From assembly GCA_029261395.1 (NCBI GenBank), contig JAJDBJ010000061.1, forward strand, positions 1 to 62,789: a stretch of DNA of 62,789 nt, in the 5' to 3' direction. Origin of the DNA: Nitrospinaceae bacterium. GTDB taxonomy: Bacteria > Nitrospinota > Nitrospinia > Nitrospinales > Nitrospinaceae. The notes under the pieces were generated by a model, which did no database searches, had not been told where the DNA came from, and worked only from the letters and a program-made list of their open reading frames with translations. Below are positions 34,334 to 43,095 of this stretch, in pieces (within the stretch, counting starts at the first letter, position 1; each line of letters begins with the position of its first letter). The translations under genes and the position numbers were made by a program.

Positions 34334-36028
34334 ATGGCACAGTCGCAATCAGGAAAGACCTCACCCGCCGCAACAGAAAAGGATTCCGTTTATGCTTTTC
34401 TGACTTCTTCTAAAAATGCGGATAACCCTTATGTTGAGCATCTGATTCAACAGATCAACCGACTGGCGGAAATTGGTCGGGCCCTTTCCGGCGAGCACGA
34501 CCTCAATACCCTCTTGGAAAAAATTTGCGATGAAGTCTGCAAATTCACTTATGCAGATGCCTGCACCCTTTATATCGCCAAAGAAAACCAGCTTCATATA
34601 AGAATATTTCAAAACAAATCCATGGGAATTCGGATGGGAGGCAAAACTGGAGAGACCCTTAACATGTCTCCTGTGGATCTGATCGAATCTAATGTATCCG
34701 CTTATGTTGCCCTTAAGGGAGTTTCAGTCAACATACCGGATGTCTATGATACGGACTTATTCGATTTCACAGGCCCGAAGGAGTTCGATCAGGAAACGGG
34801 TTACCATTCCACTTCCATGCTGGTCTGCCCCATGCGCAACCATGAGAACGACATCATCGGGGTTCTGCAATTGGTCAACGCGATTAATCCGGACACTCGT
34901 GAGATCATCCCCTTTTTACCCGATTACGTCAGTCTCACCGAATCTCTGGCCTCGCAAGCAGCCGTATCCATTACCAATGCCCGCTTGATTAACGATATGG
35001 AGCATCTCTTTGAGTCTTTCGTAGAGGTCATGGCGACCGCGATCGATGAAAAATCCCCGATCACAGGAGGGCACATTCGTCGAGTGGCCAACCTGACAAT
35101 GGTCATGGCCGAAGAACTGCACAAAAACACCAAGCCCCCGTTCCAGAATGTCCATTTCACTCCGGAAAAATTTCATGAACTACGGGTGGCCTCCTGGATG
35201 CACGATATCGGCAAGGTCACAACTCCCGTGGAAATCATAGAAAAAAGCAAAAAGCTGGAAACCATTTTTGACCGGGTTCAGTTTGTGGACCTGAGAATGC
35301 AATTCATCATACAGAGTATCCAGTTGGAAGCGGCCCAAACTCTATTAAAATTGACCCGTGATGGAGACGCTCCTGAAAAAATTAAAAACCTTGAAGGGAG
35401 CACTAAAAAAACTATTCAAGAACTAAAGGAAGTCAGGGAATTCATCCTGAAGTGCAATGAGCCTTCTGAGTTTTTGGAGGATGAATGCATTGAGCGCCTC
35501 CAGGCTATTGCCCAAAGGACTTACAAGGACGAGGATGGGAATCAGCAACCCTTTTTAACTTCAGATGAGCTCAAGAATTTGTCTATCCGCAAAGGAAGCA
35601 TTAACGACCAAGAGCGCCAAATAATGAAAAATCACGCTCAAATCACCTTGGACATGCTCGATAAAATTCCTTTCACTAAAAAACTTAAAAATATTCCTAA
35701 TTTTGCGGGGGCGCATCACGAATGTATCAATGGATTGGGATATCCTCTGGGGCTCCAGGGCGAAGAAATTCCATTTGAAGGGAAATTGATGGCGGTCACA
35801 GATATCGCAGAAGCGTTAACCGCCAAGGACCGGCCGTATAAAAAAGCGATGCCTCTGGAGCAAGTCTACAAAATTTTAAGAAAGATGGTGAACGACAATG
35901 AGCTCGACCGAGATCTGGTAGATTTTTTTATCAACGAAAAAGTGTACGAAACCTATCAGGCAATATATGAAATACCCGACTCACCCCAGTCATTAAAAGA
36001 ATCACCCAAAAACAAAAAAGACCCCTAA
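34334..36028 (+). CDS. GAF domain HD-GYP phosphodiesterase
   Basis: 564 residues. A GAF domain (about 45-220: INRLAEIGRALSGEHDLNTL, DACTLYIAKENQLHI) is followed by an HD-GYP domain. Its residues are HIRRVANLT, WMHDIGKVTTP, then a long insertion of about 110-130 residues (coiled-coil-like, EAAQTLLKL to AIAQRTYKD), and finally MKNHAQITLDML, AHHECINGLGYPLGLQ and VTDIAEALTAKDRPYK. The residues for metal and cyclic di-GMP are all present. The protein is soluble; the GAF domain probably senses a small ligand. The insertion is unusual. The ATG follows a promoter with an operator-like palindrome. Confidence 0.88.
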   Translation: MAQSQSGKTSPAATEKDSVYAFLTSSKNADNPYVEHLIQQINRLAEIGRALSGEHDLNTLLEKICDEVCKFTYADACTLYIAKENQLHIRIFQNKSMGIRMGGKTGETLNMSPVDLIESNVSAYVALKGVSVNIPDVYDTDLFDFTGPKEFDQETGYHSTSMLVCPMRNHENDIIGVLQLVNAINPDTREIIPFLPDYVSLTESLASQAAVSITNARLINDMEHLFESFVEVMATAIDEKSPITGGHIRRVANLTMVMAEELHKNTKPPFQNVHFTPEKFHELRVASWMHDIGKVTTPVEIIEKSKKLETIFDRVQFVDLRMQFIIQSIQLEAAQTLLKLTRDGDAPEKIKNLEGSTKKTIQELKEVREFILKCNEPSEFLEDECIERLQAIAQRTYKDEDGNQQPFLTSDELKNLSIRKGSINDQERQIMKNHAQITLDMLDKIPFTKKLKNIPNFAGAHHECINGLGYPLGLQGEEIPFEGKLMAVTDIAEALTAKDRPYKKAMPLEQVYKILRKMVNDNELDRDLVDFFINEKVYETYQAIYEIPDSPQSLKESPKNKKDP

Positions 36029-36034
36029 GGGTCT
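36012..36034 (-). terminator. Rho-independent terminator of the minus-strand small gene
   Basis: On the minus strand AGACCC (36034-36029), loop TTAG, GGGTCT, then TTTTTTGTTTTT: a stem with a T-rich run. It lies 50 bases beyond the stop of the small minus-strand gene and overlaps the 3' end of the GAF/HD-GYP gene. Confidence 0.65.
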
Positions 36035-36083
36035 CCTCTGCTACTGCCGCAATATATGTATAGCTGTTAAGCTTTTTTAAAGA

Positions 36084-36338
36084 TTATTTTTTCTTGGGAA
36101 CGTACCATCCCGTACGCATATAAGAATCATTCATTTTGACATGCTCATCGATGCTGATGCTAACATCGTCGTTGATTTTGGCATCAGGCTCATGATCATC
36201 ATCAAATTTCTTTAATACTTTTTTCGTGGTTTTGTCGGACATCATAGTAGCCCGCGTTTTGCGGTTCCGGTTCGGCCTCCTGTTTTGGTTCTCACGGAGT
36301 TGTTTTATTTCGTTGCTGGACAATCCATCAATAACCAT
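36084..36338 (-). CDS. Small basic protein of unknown function
   Basis: 84 residues with an Arg/Asn/Lys-rich first half (RENQNRRPNRNRKTRATM) and an acidic middle (KKFDDDHEPDAKINDD). The end is MRTGWYVPKKK. The pattern recalls nucleic-acid-binding or PilZ-accessory tails but no domain is recognised. It is divergent from mgtE and has its own terminator, which supports it as a real gene. Confidence 0.5.
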   Translation of the reverse strand: MVIDGLSSNEIKQLRENQNRRPNRNRKTRATMMSDKTTKKVLKKFDDDHEPDAKINDDVSISIDEHVKMNDSYMRTGWYVPKKK

Positions 36339-36407
36339 AAAAGCCTCATTTTCTTACTTTTAGTTTTATAATCCCAAAATAAAGTTAGCGCTTTAAATTG
36401 ATGTATT

Positions 36408-36413
36408 TATAAT
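36408..36413 (+). promoter_or_regulatory. -10 element placed at the mgtE start codon
   Basis: TATAAT ends ten bases before the mgtE ATG. A start point about seven bases downstream would leave a leader of only two to four bases and there is no ribosome binding site, so the mRNA may be leaderless. The -35 is poor. Confidence 0.5.
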
Positions 36414-36422
36414 ACCAAAATC

Positions 36423-37775
36423 ATGACCATCGACCAATTAAAATCCCTATTCTCAGAAACCGGCATTCCAGAAAGCCAGGCACGGGAAATGATCAATTCC
36501 ATGGATCATTTCGACATCGCCCGACTCCTTCATCAACTCAGCACAGATGAAAAAGTCCATATTTTCCAATATATTGAGGATGATGTCAAACGCCAGGAAT
36601 TGCTCTATGAAACCGATCAGGAAAGTCGCAGGGAAATCAGCGATGCCCTGGGCCTGGATTTTATGGCGCCTTTTCTCGAAGGCATGCCCAAGGACGAAGC
36701 GGCCGATATACTTCAGGAGCACGAACCCGAAGACCAGGAAAAAATCCTGGGACAAATGGTACCTGATGAAGCTCGGGCTCTCAAAAACCTGATTCGCTAC
36801 GAGGAACAAACGGCCGGCGGAATGATGACCCCGCATTATTACCGGGTGGCCCCGGATGAATTGGCGAGCGAAATTCTAACCAAAATGATTCGAAATCCTT
36901 CCAAAGATTCGGTGACCGATTTCTTCGTGGTCGGAGCGGACAACAAACTGATAGGTTCTTTTACCTTGAGGGACTTGCTGAATGTCCTGCCCAATGCCAA
37001 AGCCCTAGAAATTATCCGGGAGGAAACATCGACAGTCCTTCTTGATGAGTCCTGTGAAAAAATTGCAACCCTGATGGACCGCGAACATCTAAGCACCATA
37101 CCCGTGGTCGACGAACAAAACATCATCCACGGAATCGTCACCTTTGACGACGTATTTAGAGGCCTCCGGCAAACGACCGACGAAGAAATTTATACGATGG
37201 TCGGCGCAACGGAAACCGATCCCTTTGCCAAAAAAACCTCACGAAAAATTGCCGCACGGGCACCGTGGCTCTTCACTACTTTTATCGGCGGAATGATCAG
37301 CGCCTTTATATTGCAATCGTTTCAAATCACTATAAACGAATTCACCGCTGTAATCTTCTTCATTCCATTTGTACTTGGCCTCGCCGGAAACGTAGGGATT
37401 CAAGGAGCTACCGTCATTGTACGAGGCCTGGCCACGGGAGATATCCAAAGCGATAATTTGAACAGAGTACTCAGAAGTGAAATAAAAGTGGGGCTTTCCA
37501 ACGGCATTATTTTTGGAACGATTTGCGGAGTGTCCATCATATTTCTCGCAGAGCCGCTGTTAAACACCTCTCCTGCATTGGGCGTCACAGTCGGTTTGGG
37601 AATCATATTAGCAGTGGCCACAGCAACATTGATCGGCTCGTTCACTCCATTACTTTTCATAAAATTAAAAATTGATCCAGCGATCAGCACAGGCCCCATG
37701 GTTACGGTGATTAATGACATCATCGGATTAGCCATTTATTTATTTACTGCAACAAAGGTATTTTCAATACTATAG
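36423..37775 (+). CDS. mgtE: MgtE-family magnesium transporter
   Basis: 450 residues in the MgtE order: helical N-domain (about 1-130: MDHFDIARLLHQLS, EEQTAGGMMTPHYYRV), two CBS domains (about 135-260: VDEQNIIHGIVTFDDVFRGL), and five membrane helices (about 285-450) with PFVLGLAGNVGIQGATVIVRGLATG, the conserved pore motif with its GN and Q. It imports Mg2+ and closes when Mg2+ binds the cytoplasmic domain. No M-box or other riboswitch precedes it, since the leader is very short. Confidence 0.93.
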   Translation: MTIDQLKSLFSETGIPESQAREMINSMDHFDIARLLHQLSTDEKVHIFQYIEDDVKRQELLYETDQESRREISDALGLDFMAPFLEGMPKDEAADILQEHEPEDQEKILGQMVPDEARALKNLIRYEEQTAGGMMTPHYYRVAPDELASEILTKMIRNPSKDSVTDFFVVGADNKLIGSFTLRDLLNVLPNAKALEIIREETSTVLLDESCEKIATLMDREHLSTIPVVDEQNIIHGIVTFDDVFRGLRQTTDEEIYTMVGATETDPFAKKTSRKIAARAPWLFTTFIGGMISAFILQSFQITINEFTAVIFFIPFVLGLAGNVGIQGATVIVRGLATGDIQSDNLNRVLRSEIKVGLSNGIIFGTICGVSIIFLAEPLLNTSPALGVTVGLGIILAVATATLIGSFTPLLFIKLKIDPAISTGPMVTVINDIIGLAIYLFTATKVFSIL

Positions 37776-37835
37776 AAATACGCCTGCCTCACTACCTGCC
37801 ATACGGCTAAAAACCTTCTTGCATACACTATAAAA

Positions 37836-37885
37836 ACTTTATAAAGTAGTTCGTGAAGGTTCCTTAAATAACCTTAAAACCTTCA
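37836..37885 (+). promoter_or_regulatory. Palindrome and inverted repeat upstream of the TPR gene
   Basis: A 12-base palindrome ACTTTATAAAGT (37836-37847) lies next to TGAAGGTT and AACCTTCA (37854-37861 and 37878-37885), a perfect eight-base inverted repeat. Both fall within 105 bases of the TPR-gene start. They may be operators or an mRNA leader structure; no regulator is linked. Confidence 0.45.
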
Positions 37886-37938
37886 TAGCATCACACTGTT
37901 TTTGAGCCTCTCCTTTTAATCTGACTTGGTTTTATGCC

Positions 37939-38823
37939 ATGAAGTCGTCTATCAGGTTTCTCATCGCTTGTATCCTTGCCTTGGGCTTATCAGGGTGGCT
38001 TTCTATAGTCTCCGCCTCCGCTCCCGGAAAGCTTCAATCAAATACCTCTTCCGGGATTACGGAATATTCCTCTCAGTCTTTAGGGTCTTTTATTCCTCTC
38101 AAATGGCCGCGGGGAAGCCTGATCTTCCCGGAAAGCAATGACCCAAACAAGGCCGATGAAGTGTTCCTTTTAAATGAAGTCTTCACTTCCCAGGCTGACC
38201 GCCAAGCACTCCATCAACATTTAGGAGTACAACTTTTCTCACACAAGAAATACAACCAGGCTAAAGCCCAATACCTGAAAGCCCTCAAATTCAAGCCTGA
38301 TATTCCTGTTATCCATAAGAATCTGGGTTTAATTTACTTTAATTCCAAAAACTACAAACGCGCGGAGAGAGCTTACCGTAAAGCATTACAACTCAATCCT
38401 GGATACACTCCCGCCCTCGCCAAACTTGCGCTCTCCCTGGCGGCTCAAAGAAAATATATCTCGGCAGAAAGGAAATTCAAGCAGGCGATTCGGGCAGAAC
38501 CTTCCAAAGCAGAACACTACCTCAACCTGGGGCACTTTTATTACTACTTGAAGAAGGATTACAGGGGAGCTAAAAACTCTTACAAAAAGGCCTTGAAGTT
38601 GAATTCCGGGCTGATAAAAGCCAAAAACAACTTAAGAGATATTGACCGGAAATTCAGAAAATGGAAGGACCAGGAAAGCACCTTTGAGAGTTCCTGGGGA
38701 AGTGATTTTGACTACGACAGTTTAAAAAGTACGGAGAACCTGGAACTCGCACCCAGTTATCCTGAAGAAGCGGATATTGCCGGTGCCTTGGACGAGGAAA
38801 GCATACAGCCCCCGCTTTTTTAA
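37939..38823 (+). CDS. Exported TPR-repeat protein
   Basis: 294 residues. A signal peptide (about 1-28, ending SASA) precedes a region with at least four tetratricopeptide repeats from about residue 93 to 230: HLGVQLFSHKKYNQAKAQYL, IPVIHKNLGLIYFNSKNYKR, AKLALSLAAQRKYISAERKF and HYLNLGHFYYYLKKDYRGAK. The tail is acidic. Such proteins scaffold other envelope proteins. The nearby minus-strand lipoyl-like gene converges on it with only 28 bases between. Confidence 0.82.
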   Translation: MKSSIRFLIACILALGLSGWLSIVSASAPGKLQSNTSSGITEYSSQSLGSFIPLKWPRGSLIFPESNDPNKADEVFLLNEVFTSQADRQALHQHLGVQLFSHKKYNQAKAQYLKALKFKPDIPVIHKNLGLIYFNSKNYKRAERAYRKALQLNPGYTPALAKLALSLAAQRKYISAERKFKQAIRAEPSKAEHYLNLGHFYYYLKKDYRGAKNSYKKALKLNSGLIKAKNNLRDIDRKFRKWKDQESTFESSWGSDFDYDSLKSTENLELAPSYPEEADIAGALDEESIQPPLF

Positions 38824-38851
38824 AAGCCTACCAAAGAACTCACCAGCCTTA

Positions 38852-39091
38852 CTATTCCTTTACTTCTTCTATTTCGATTATGGGACTATCGGTCTCGATA
38901 TATTCCCCCTCATTTGCATAAATTTCTTTCACCACACCCTCGTACTCAGAAACAAGAGTGTAATAACCCTCCGCTACAATTTCCGCCACCGGCATTCCCA
39001 CTTTAACCGTATCTCCGATACTGACGAGAAATTCGTCTACTTTACCGGACGTCATCGTCGGGTACATCGGTGCCATGGTAATATAGGCCAT
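38852..39091 (-). CDS. Stand-alone biotinyl/lipoyl-like domain lacking the acceptor lysine
   Basis: 79 residues forming one lipoyl-type beta sandwich: MAPMYPTMTSGKVDEFLVS, IGDTVKVGMPVAEI, then EYEGVVKEIYANEGEYI. In lipoyl domains the hairpin after AEI reads ETDKA; here it is VAEGYYTLVSE, with no Lys in the turn. It therefore cannot be lipoylated or biotinylated there. Fold call is good, role unknown: a structural homolog, or a carrier that uses another residue. Confidence 0.72.
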   Translation of the reverse strand: MAYITMAPMYPTMTSGKVDEFLVSIGDTVKVGMPVAEIVAEGYYTLVSEYEGVVKEIYANEGEYIETDSPIIEIEEVKE

Positions 39092-39154
39092 ATTCCTCCA
39101 GAATTAAATTGTGGGCACTCGCCCATACTTAATCAAAAAGTTCATGTTTGATCT

Positions 39155-39191
39155 TATAATGCAATCGCTGTGATAGTATAAGAATCTATCA
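39155..39191 (+). promoter_or_regulatory. -10 element and downstream operator-like repeat
   Basis: TATAAT (39155-39160) is followed by TGATAG and CTATCA (39171-39176, 39186-39191), an inverted repeat just after the expected start, 20 bases before the ATG at 39211. The -35 is weak. Confidence 0.45.
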
Positions 39192-39210
39192 TAATCCACG
39201 GAGCTTAATC

Positions 39211-39444
39211 ATGAAAATCAAAGTCGGGGATTGTCTGTACGAGCCTCTCTCCCAGAACAATGGAGAAGTCACCCAAATCATCAGCCATCCCAACGGAAAA
39301 CTCGTGACCGTACGCTGGAGAGTGGAAGACCATCTTCCCCATGACACGGAACATTTTTATTCCAAGTTGATGAAGACCATCAAAAAAGGGGAAATCGAAT
39401 ACACTGCCGGCCCGGAACACGAGGCGGAAGAAAACCCTTCTTGA
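39211..39444 (+). CDS. Small SH3-like protein of unknown function
   Basis: 77 residues, GGAG ribosome binding site ahead of the ATG. Probable beta barrel: MKIKVGDCLYEPLSQNNGEV, TQIISHPNGKLVTVRWRVED, ending in a Glu-rich tail. Not recognised as a named family. Convergent with the ABM-domain gene. Confidence 0.55.
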   Translation: MKIKVGDCLYEPLSQNNGEVTQIISHPNGKLVTVRWRVEDHLPHDTEHFYSKLMKTIKKGEIEYTAGPEHEAEENPS

Positions 39445-39502
39445 TTTCTGTCCAAGATCCTCATCAAAGGTTTCAACCCGCCTCATGAGCCTCAACTTTT
39501 GG

Positions 39503-39787
39503 TTATTTCCGGTACATGGTGTGACTGGGTCGCCCTGCCAGAATGTTTTCCTTGCCCCAGTCTACGACTCCCGCAAATTTTTCTGAATTGATAAAAGCTT
39601 TGTAAGCTTCTTCAGAGTTCCAGTCGGAAACGATCAGATAGGAGTGAGAATCATTCACATCCTTATATAAGTTGGACTGCGTGTGCCCTTCCATTTCATT
39701 CATTACTTTGATGACGCTTTTGAACGCATTTTCAAAAACTTCTTCTTTTCCGGGAATAACCTTATAATTCATACCAATCGTTACCAT
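39503..39787 (-). CDS. ABM-domain (antibiotic biosynthesis monooxygenase-like) protein
   Basis: 94 residues, dimeric alpha-beta barrel fold. Motifs: MNYKVIPGKEEVFENAFKSV, MEGHTQSNLYKDVND, HSYLIVSDWNSEEAY and FINSEKFAGVVDWGKE. It resembles the haem-degrading IsdG layout (Asn near the N-terminus, Trp in SDW), but the His after SEKF is absent, so haem oxygenase activity is not supported. Adjacent to the radical SAM gene on the same strand with a 36-base gap. Role unknown. Confidence 0.75.
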   Translation of the reverse strand: MVTIGMNYKVIPGKEEVFENAFKSVIKVMNEMEGHTQSNLYKDVNDSHSYLIVSDWNSEEAYKAFINSEKFAGVVDWGKENILAGRPSHTMYRK

Positions 39788-39823
39788 TTTATTATCCTCT
39801 TTCTCATAAATTTACGAAGGGGT

Positions 39824-40837
39824 TCAAGCTATCAGCTCTGGAGCGATGAGGTCAGGAGTCTGCATAAAGATCACTTCTTTAACAGCAAACTTTTCCTTCA
39901 GCATCAAAATATTCTCTTTGCGGTGCCCAGTATAATTAGAAACTTTTCCCAAGGGAACTTTAAAAGTCACCCGATCCGGTAAAACTGCCTCCCGGGACAG
40001 GAGATCGGACAGGATATCGAAGCCGATTCGTGATTCCACGAGGGATCGCAGGGCAGGATGATGAGGTCCGTCCACTATATTGGCCAGTAATGAAGGCTCC
40101 GGATGAAGTCCCAACCGGATTACGGATATCCCCGCATCCTCAAATCGCTTGACCGCCTTCTGGAGAGCGTTGACCGTGCGGTCCAGACTCCAGGGGATAT
40201 ACTCCCCTTTTTTATACATTTCATGGAGGGCGGTCCCACGCACCACGAGAGCCGGATAAATCCGCACAAAATCCGGTTTGAAGCGAAGCGTATCTGTAAC
40301 CGATTGCTGAAATATTTCCTCAGAGTCTCCGGGAAGCCCCAACATCAACTGCAAACCCAATTGGTAACCCTGGCCTCGGATTAAATGAATCGACCGCTCC
40401 AAGGATTCAGGAGTATCGCCCCTGCCCGATTGTCTGAGAACTTCCGGATCGGTGGACTGAACACCCAATTCGATGACTTTCACCGCATACTTATCCAGAA
40501 GCGCCAACGCCTCGGCATCCACCGCACCCGGATGGGTGGATAGACGCAGACTTTGGATATATCCCTGGTCAACCCAGGCCTGAACTGAAGTCAAAAAAAA
40601 CTCCTGCCGCTGTACGGGCAAGGCGGTGAAGGTTCCTCCATAAAAGGCCGCTTCACGGATAGCAGGGAGCTCCCTCAGGGGACGCGAATTGAGATAGGTA
40701 TTGAACGCACTGTCCAACCGATCCTGGTCCTCTTCCCTCTCAGCCCCGGAAATCTCATTCTGGTTGCAGAAAACACAACGGTAGGGGCATCCCTGATGAG
40801 GAATAAAGATGGGAACGATCATACGTTGGCGAGGCAT
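39824..40837 (-). CDS. Radical SAM protein (Elp3/YhcC-like)
   Basis: 337 residues. CPYRCVFC (Cys17, Cys21, Cys24) binds the [4Fe-4S] cluster; the Elp3-type sequence continues with AAFYGGTFTALPVQRQEFFL, SLRLSTHPGAVD and VIELGVQSTDPEVL. The C-terminal part resembles YhcC-like proteins, not the acetyltransferase of true Elp3. Substrate unknown, probably RNA or a protein. The gene begins four bases after the end of rnc, so the two are cotranscribed, which could point to tRNA or rRNA modification. Confidence 0.85.
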   Translation of the reverse strand: MPRQRMIVPIFIPHQGCPYRCVFCNQNEISGAEREEDQDRLDSAFNTYLNSRPLRELPAIREAAFYGGTFTALPVQRQEFFLTSVQAWVDQGYIQSLRLSTHPGAVDAEALALLDKYAVKVIELGVQSTDPEVLRQSGRGDTPESLERSIHLIRGQGYQLGLQLMLGLPGDSEEIFQQSVTDTLRFKPDFVRIYPALVVRGTALHEMYKKGEYIPWSLDRTVNALQKAVKRFEDAGISVIRLGLHPEPSLLANIVDGPHHPALRSLVESRIGFDILSDLLSREAVLPDRVTFKVPLGKVSNYTGHRKENILMLKEKFAVKEVIFMQTPDLIAPELIA

Positions 40838-40841
40838 GGTA

Positions 40842-41558
40842 TCAATCGATGGGAGTTAAATTAAAACTGTCCAAGGCGGTTTTGGCGGCACCCTGCTCGG
40901 CTTCTTTTTTACTTTTTCCGCTTCCCTGTCCGCGGGCACTATCCTGAACCAGAACGGCCACTTCAAACTCCTTGGAGTGGGCAGGGCCCTTCTCATTTAC
41001 AATCCGGTAATGGGGAATGCAATTGAAATGTGTTTGCGTGTATTCCTGAAGCTCGCTTTTGTAATCCCGAAAACGAGACGTATCGGCATACTTGGCAATT
41101 TCCTTGCCAAGAACGGGGAGATAGAGTTCCAACGCCGTTTCCAGATTGCTATCAAAGTAAACGGCTCCGGCCAGAGCTTCATAGGCATTGGCTAAAAGAG
41201 AATTCTTTTCTCTACCGCCCGAGGACGCCTCCCCTTTCCCCAAAAGCAGATATTTTCCCAAGTCCATTTGGCGGGCCAAATCAGCAAAACACGATTCATT
41301 GACCACAGCCGCACGTATTTTTGAAAGCGTTCCCTCCGCAAAGTCAGGGAAGGTTTTGATCATATAGCCACTGACGATCAAATCCAGAACCGAGTCGCCC
41401 AAAAACTCAAAGCGCTCATTGTCTTTCATTGATTCCGAATTTTCGTTAACGTAGGATTTATGGGTCAGGGCTTTGTTGAGGAGTAAGATATCCCGGAAGG
41501 TGTATCCCATTTGCTTTTGAAGAGAGGTTAATTCCTGAATACGTTCAGTAGGGAGCAT
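40842..41558 (-). CDS. rnc: Ribonuclease III
   Basis: 238 residues. ERFEFLGDSVLDLIVSGY is the RNase III signature with the catalytic Glu/Asp, and the second set (ALAGAVYFDSN) carries the other metal ligands. A double-stranded-RNA-binding domain fills about 155-232 (DYKSELQEYTQTHF, GSGKSKKEAEQGAAKTAL). It cleaves dsRNA in rRNA processing. It follows fabF by 13 bases at the end of the fatty acid operon, the classic order. Confidence 0.95.
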   Translation of the reverse strand: MLPTERIQELTSLQKQMGYTFRDILLLNKALTHKSYVNENSESMKDNERFEFLGDSVLDLIVSGYMIKTFPDFAEGTLSKIRAAVVNESCFADLARQMDLGKYLLLGKGEASSGGREKNSLLANAYEALAGAVYFDSNLETALELYLPVLGKEIAKYADTSRFRDYKSELQEYTQTHFNCIPHYRIVNEKGPAHSKEFEVAVLVQDSARGQGSGKSKKEAEQGAAKTALDSFNLTPID

Positions 41559-41571
41559 TGAAGCCTGGCGG

Positions 41572-42813
41572 TTAACTCACCATTTCCTTGAAAATGATGA
41601 CTCCGTTGGTACCTCCAAATCCAAACGAGTTGGACAAGGCGGTGGTTATTTTTTTCTTGCGGGCTTCATTGGGAACATAATCCAGATCGCAAGCAGGATC
41701 CGGCGTGGTGTAGTTGATGGTCGGGGGAATAATGCCATGATGAATGGCCAAAATTGAATAAATCGCCTCCACCCCGCCAGCCGCTCCCAACAGGTGTCCG
41801 GTCATGGACTTGGTCGAACTGACAGCCAGTTTGTAGGCATGGTCGCCAAAGACTTTTTTAATGGCGGCCGTCTCAGTGGCATCCGCCCCTGTAGAGGTGC
41901 CATGGGCGTTGACATAGTCGATATCCTCTTTATTTAACTTGGAGCTTTCCAGAGCCAACTGCAGGCACTTCACGGCCCCTTTTCCTTCAGGAGCCGGCGC
42001 AGTGATGTGATACGCATCTCCATTCAACGCATACCCGGCGACCTCGGCATAGATCTTGGCTCCCCGCTTTTTAGCACTTTCCATTTCTTCCAGGATCACC
42101 ACACCACAACCCTCTCCCATCACAAAACCGTCCCGGTCTTTATCAAAAGGCCGACTGGCCCCTTGCGGATCGTCGTTGCGAGTAGACAGTGCTTTAGCGG
42201 CGGCAAACCCACCGATGGCAAGAGGCGTGATGACCGACTCGGTACCTCCGGCAATCATCACATCAGCCACCCCGTCACGGACCATTTGATACGCATCCCC
42301 GATGGCATGCGTTCCCGTGGCACAGGCGGTCACAACGCAGGTATTGGGACCTTTTGCTCCCAAATCAATAGACACCTGCCCGGAAGCCAGGTTGGGGATG
42401 AGCATGGGGATAAAGAAAGGCGTGATTTTTTTTACACCTTTATCCAGATAAATCTGGTGGTACTTCTCAATGGCTGGCAAACCGCCCAATCCAACGCCCA
42501 CCAGGACGCCGACTCTCTCCGCATTTTCATCGGTGATCTTAAAGCCGGAGTCTTCCATGGCCATTTGACTGCAGGCCACGGAATAATGGATAAAGGTATC
42601 CATTTTCTTGATTTCTTTATGATCGATGTAGTCCTCAGGCTTGAACCCTTCAACTTCCCCGGCAATCTTCACTGGGAAATCCTCAGGGACATCAAATCTC
42701 GAAATATGCCCAATGCCGGACTTTCCTTCACAGACCCCATCCCAGTTCGCCTTCACACCAATACCCAAGGGCGAAAGCATACCTAATCCTGTAACGACCA
42801 CACGTCTTGACAT
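41572..42813 (-). CDS. fabF: Beta-ketoacyl-ACP synthase II
   Basis: 413 residues. Condensing-enzyme triad: Cys in VTACATGTHAIG, His in NAHGTSTGAD and His in SMTGHLLGAAGGVE. It elongates acyl-ACP with malonyl-ACP. N-terminal VVVTGLGMLSPLGIG and C-terminal NSFGFGGTNG are typical. Preceded by acpP with a 26-base gap. Confidence 0.96.
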   Translation of the reverse strand: MSRRVVVTGLGMLSPLGIGVKANWDGVCEGKSGIGHISRFDVPEDFPVKIAGEVEGFKPEDYIDHKEIKKMDTFIHYSVACSQMAMEDSGFKITDENAERVGVLVGVGLGGLPAIEKYHQIYLDKGVKKITPFFIPMLIPNLASGQVSIDLGAKGPNTCVVTACATGTHAIGDAYQMVRDGVADVMIAGGTESVITPLAIGGFAAAKALSTRNDDPQGASRPFDKDRDGFVMGEGCGVVILEEMESAKKRGAKIYAEVAGYALNGDAYHITAPAPEGKGAVKCLQLALESSKLNKEDIDYVNAHGTSTGADATETAAIKKVFGDHAYKLAVSSTKSMTGHLLGAAGGVEAIYSILAIHHGIIPPTINYTTPDPACDLDYVPNEARKKKITTALSNSFGFGGTNGVIIFKEMVS

Positions 42814-42839
42814 AATTATTCCCGAATGGATTACAAAGT

Positions 42840-43073
42840 TTAGTTGGTGTGCTTGTTGATATAATCAATCGCGTGCGCTACGGTAGCAATCTTTTCGGCA
42901 TCTTCATCTGGGATTTCGATTTCAAAAGCTTCTTCCAAAGCCATAACCAACTCCACGATATCCAGAGAATCAGCACCCAGGTCATCGATAAATGCCGCAG
43001 GACCTGTTACTTGTTTTTCATCTACACCCAACTGATCTACAATGATTTCTTTTACTTTATCTTCCACTGACAT
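42840..43073 (-). CDS. acpP: Acyl carrier protein
   Basis: 77 residues, acidic. The phosphopantetheine site is the Ser in [16 protein letters not shown] (about residue 37). ACP carries fatty acid intermediates. Located between fabG and fabF as in most fab clusters. Confidence 0.97.
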   Translation of the reverse strand: MSVEDKVKEIIVDQLGVDEKQVTGPAAFIDDLGADSLDIVELVMALEEAFEIEIPDEDAEKIATVAHAIDYINKHTN

Positions 43074-43095
43074 AGTTTACACGCTCCTCAATAGG

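Noticed and set aside
36012-36034. Terminator for the plus-strand GAF/HD-GYP gene
   Set aside because: The stem spans its stop codon and the run of T lies only on the minus strand, so it serves the opposite gene.
39503-39787. IsdG-type haem oxygenase for the ABM-domain gene
   Set aside because: Asn and Trp positions fit, but the catalytic His is missing and no haem uptake genes are near.
42007-42786. 259-codon plus-strand frame opposite fabF
   Set aside because: Shadow of an unambiguous fabF gene.
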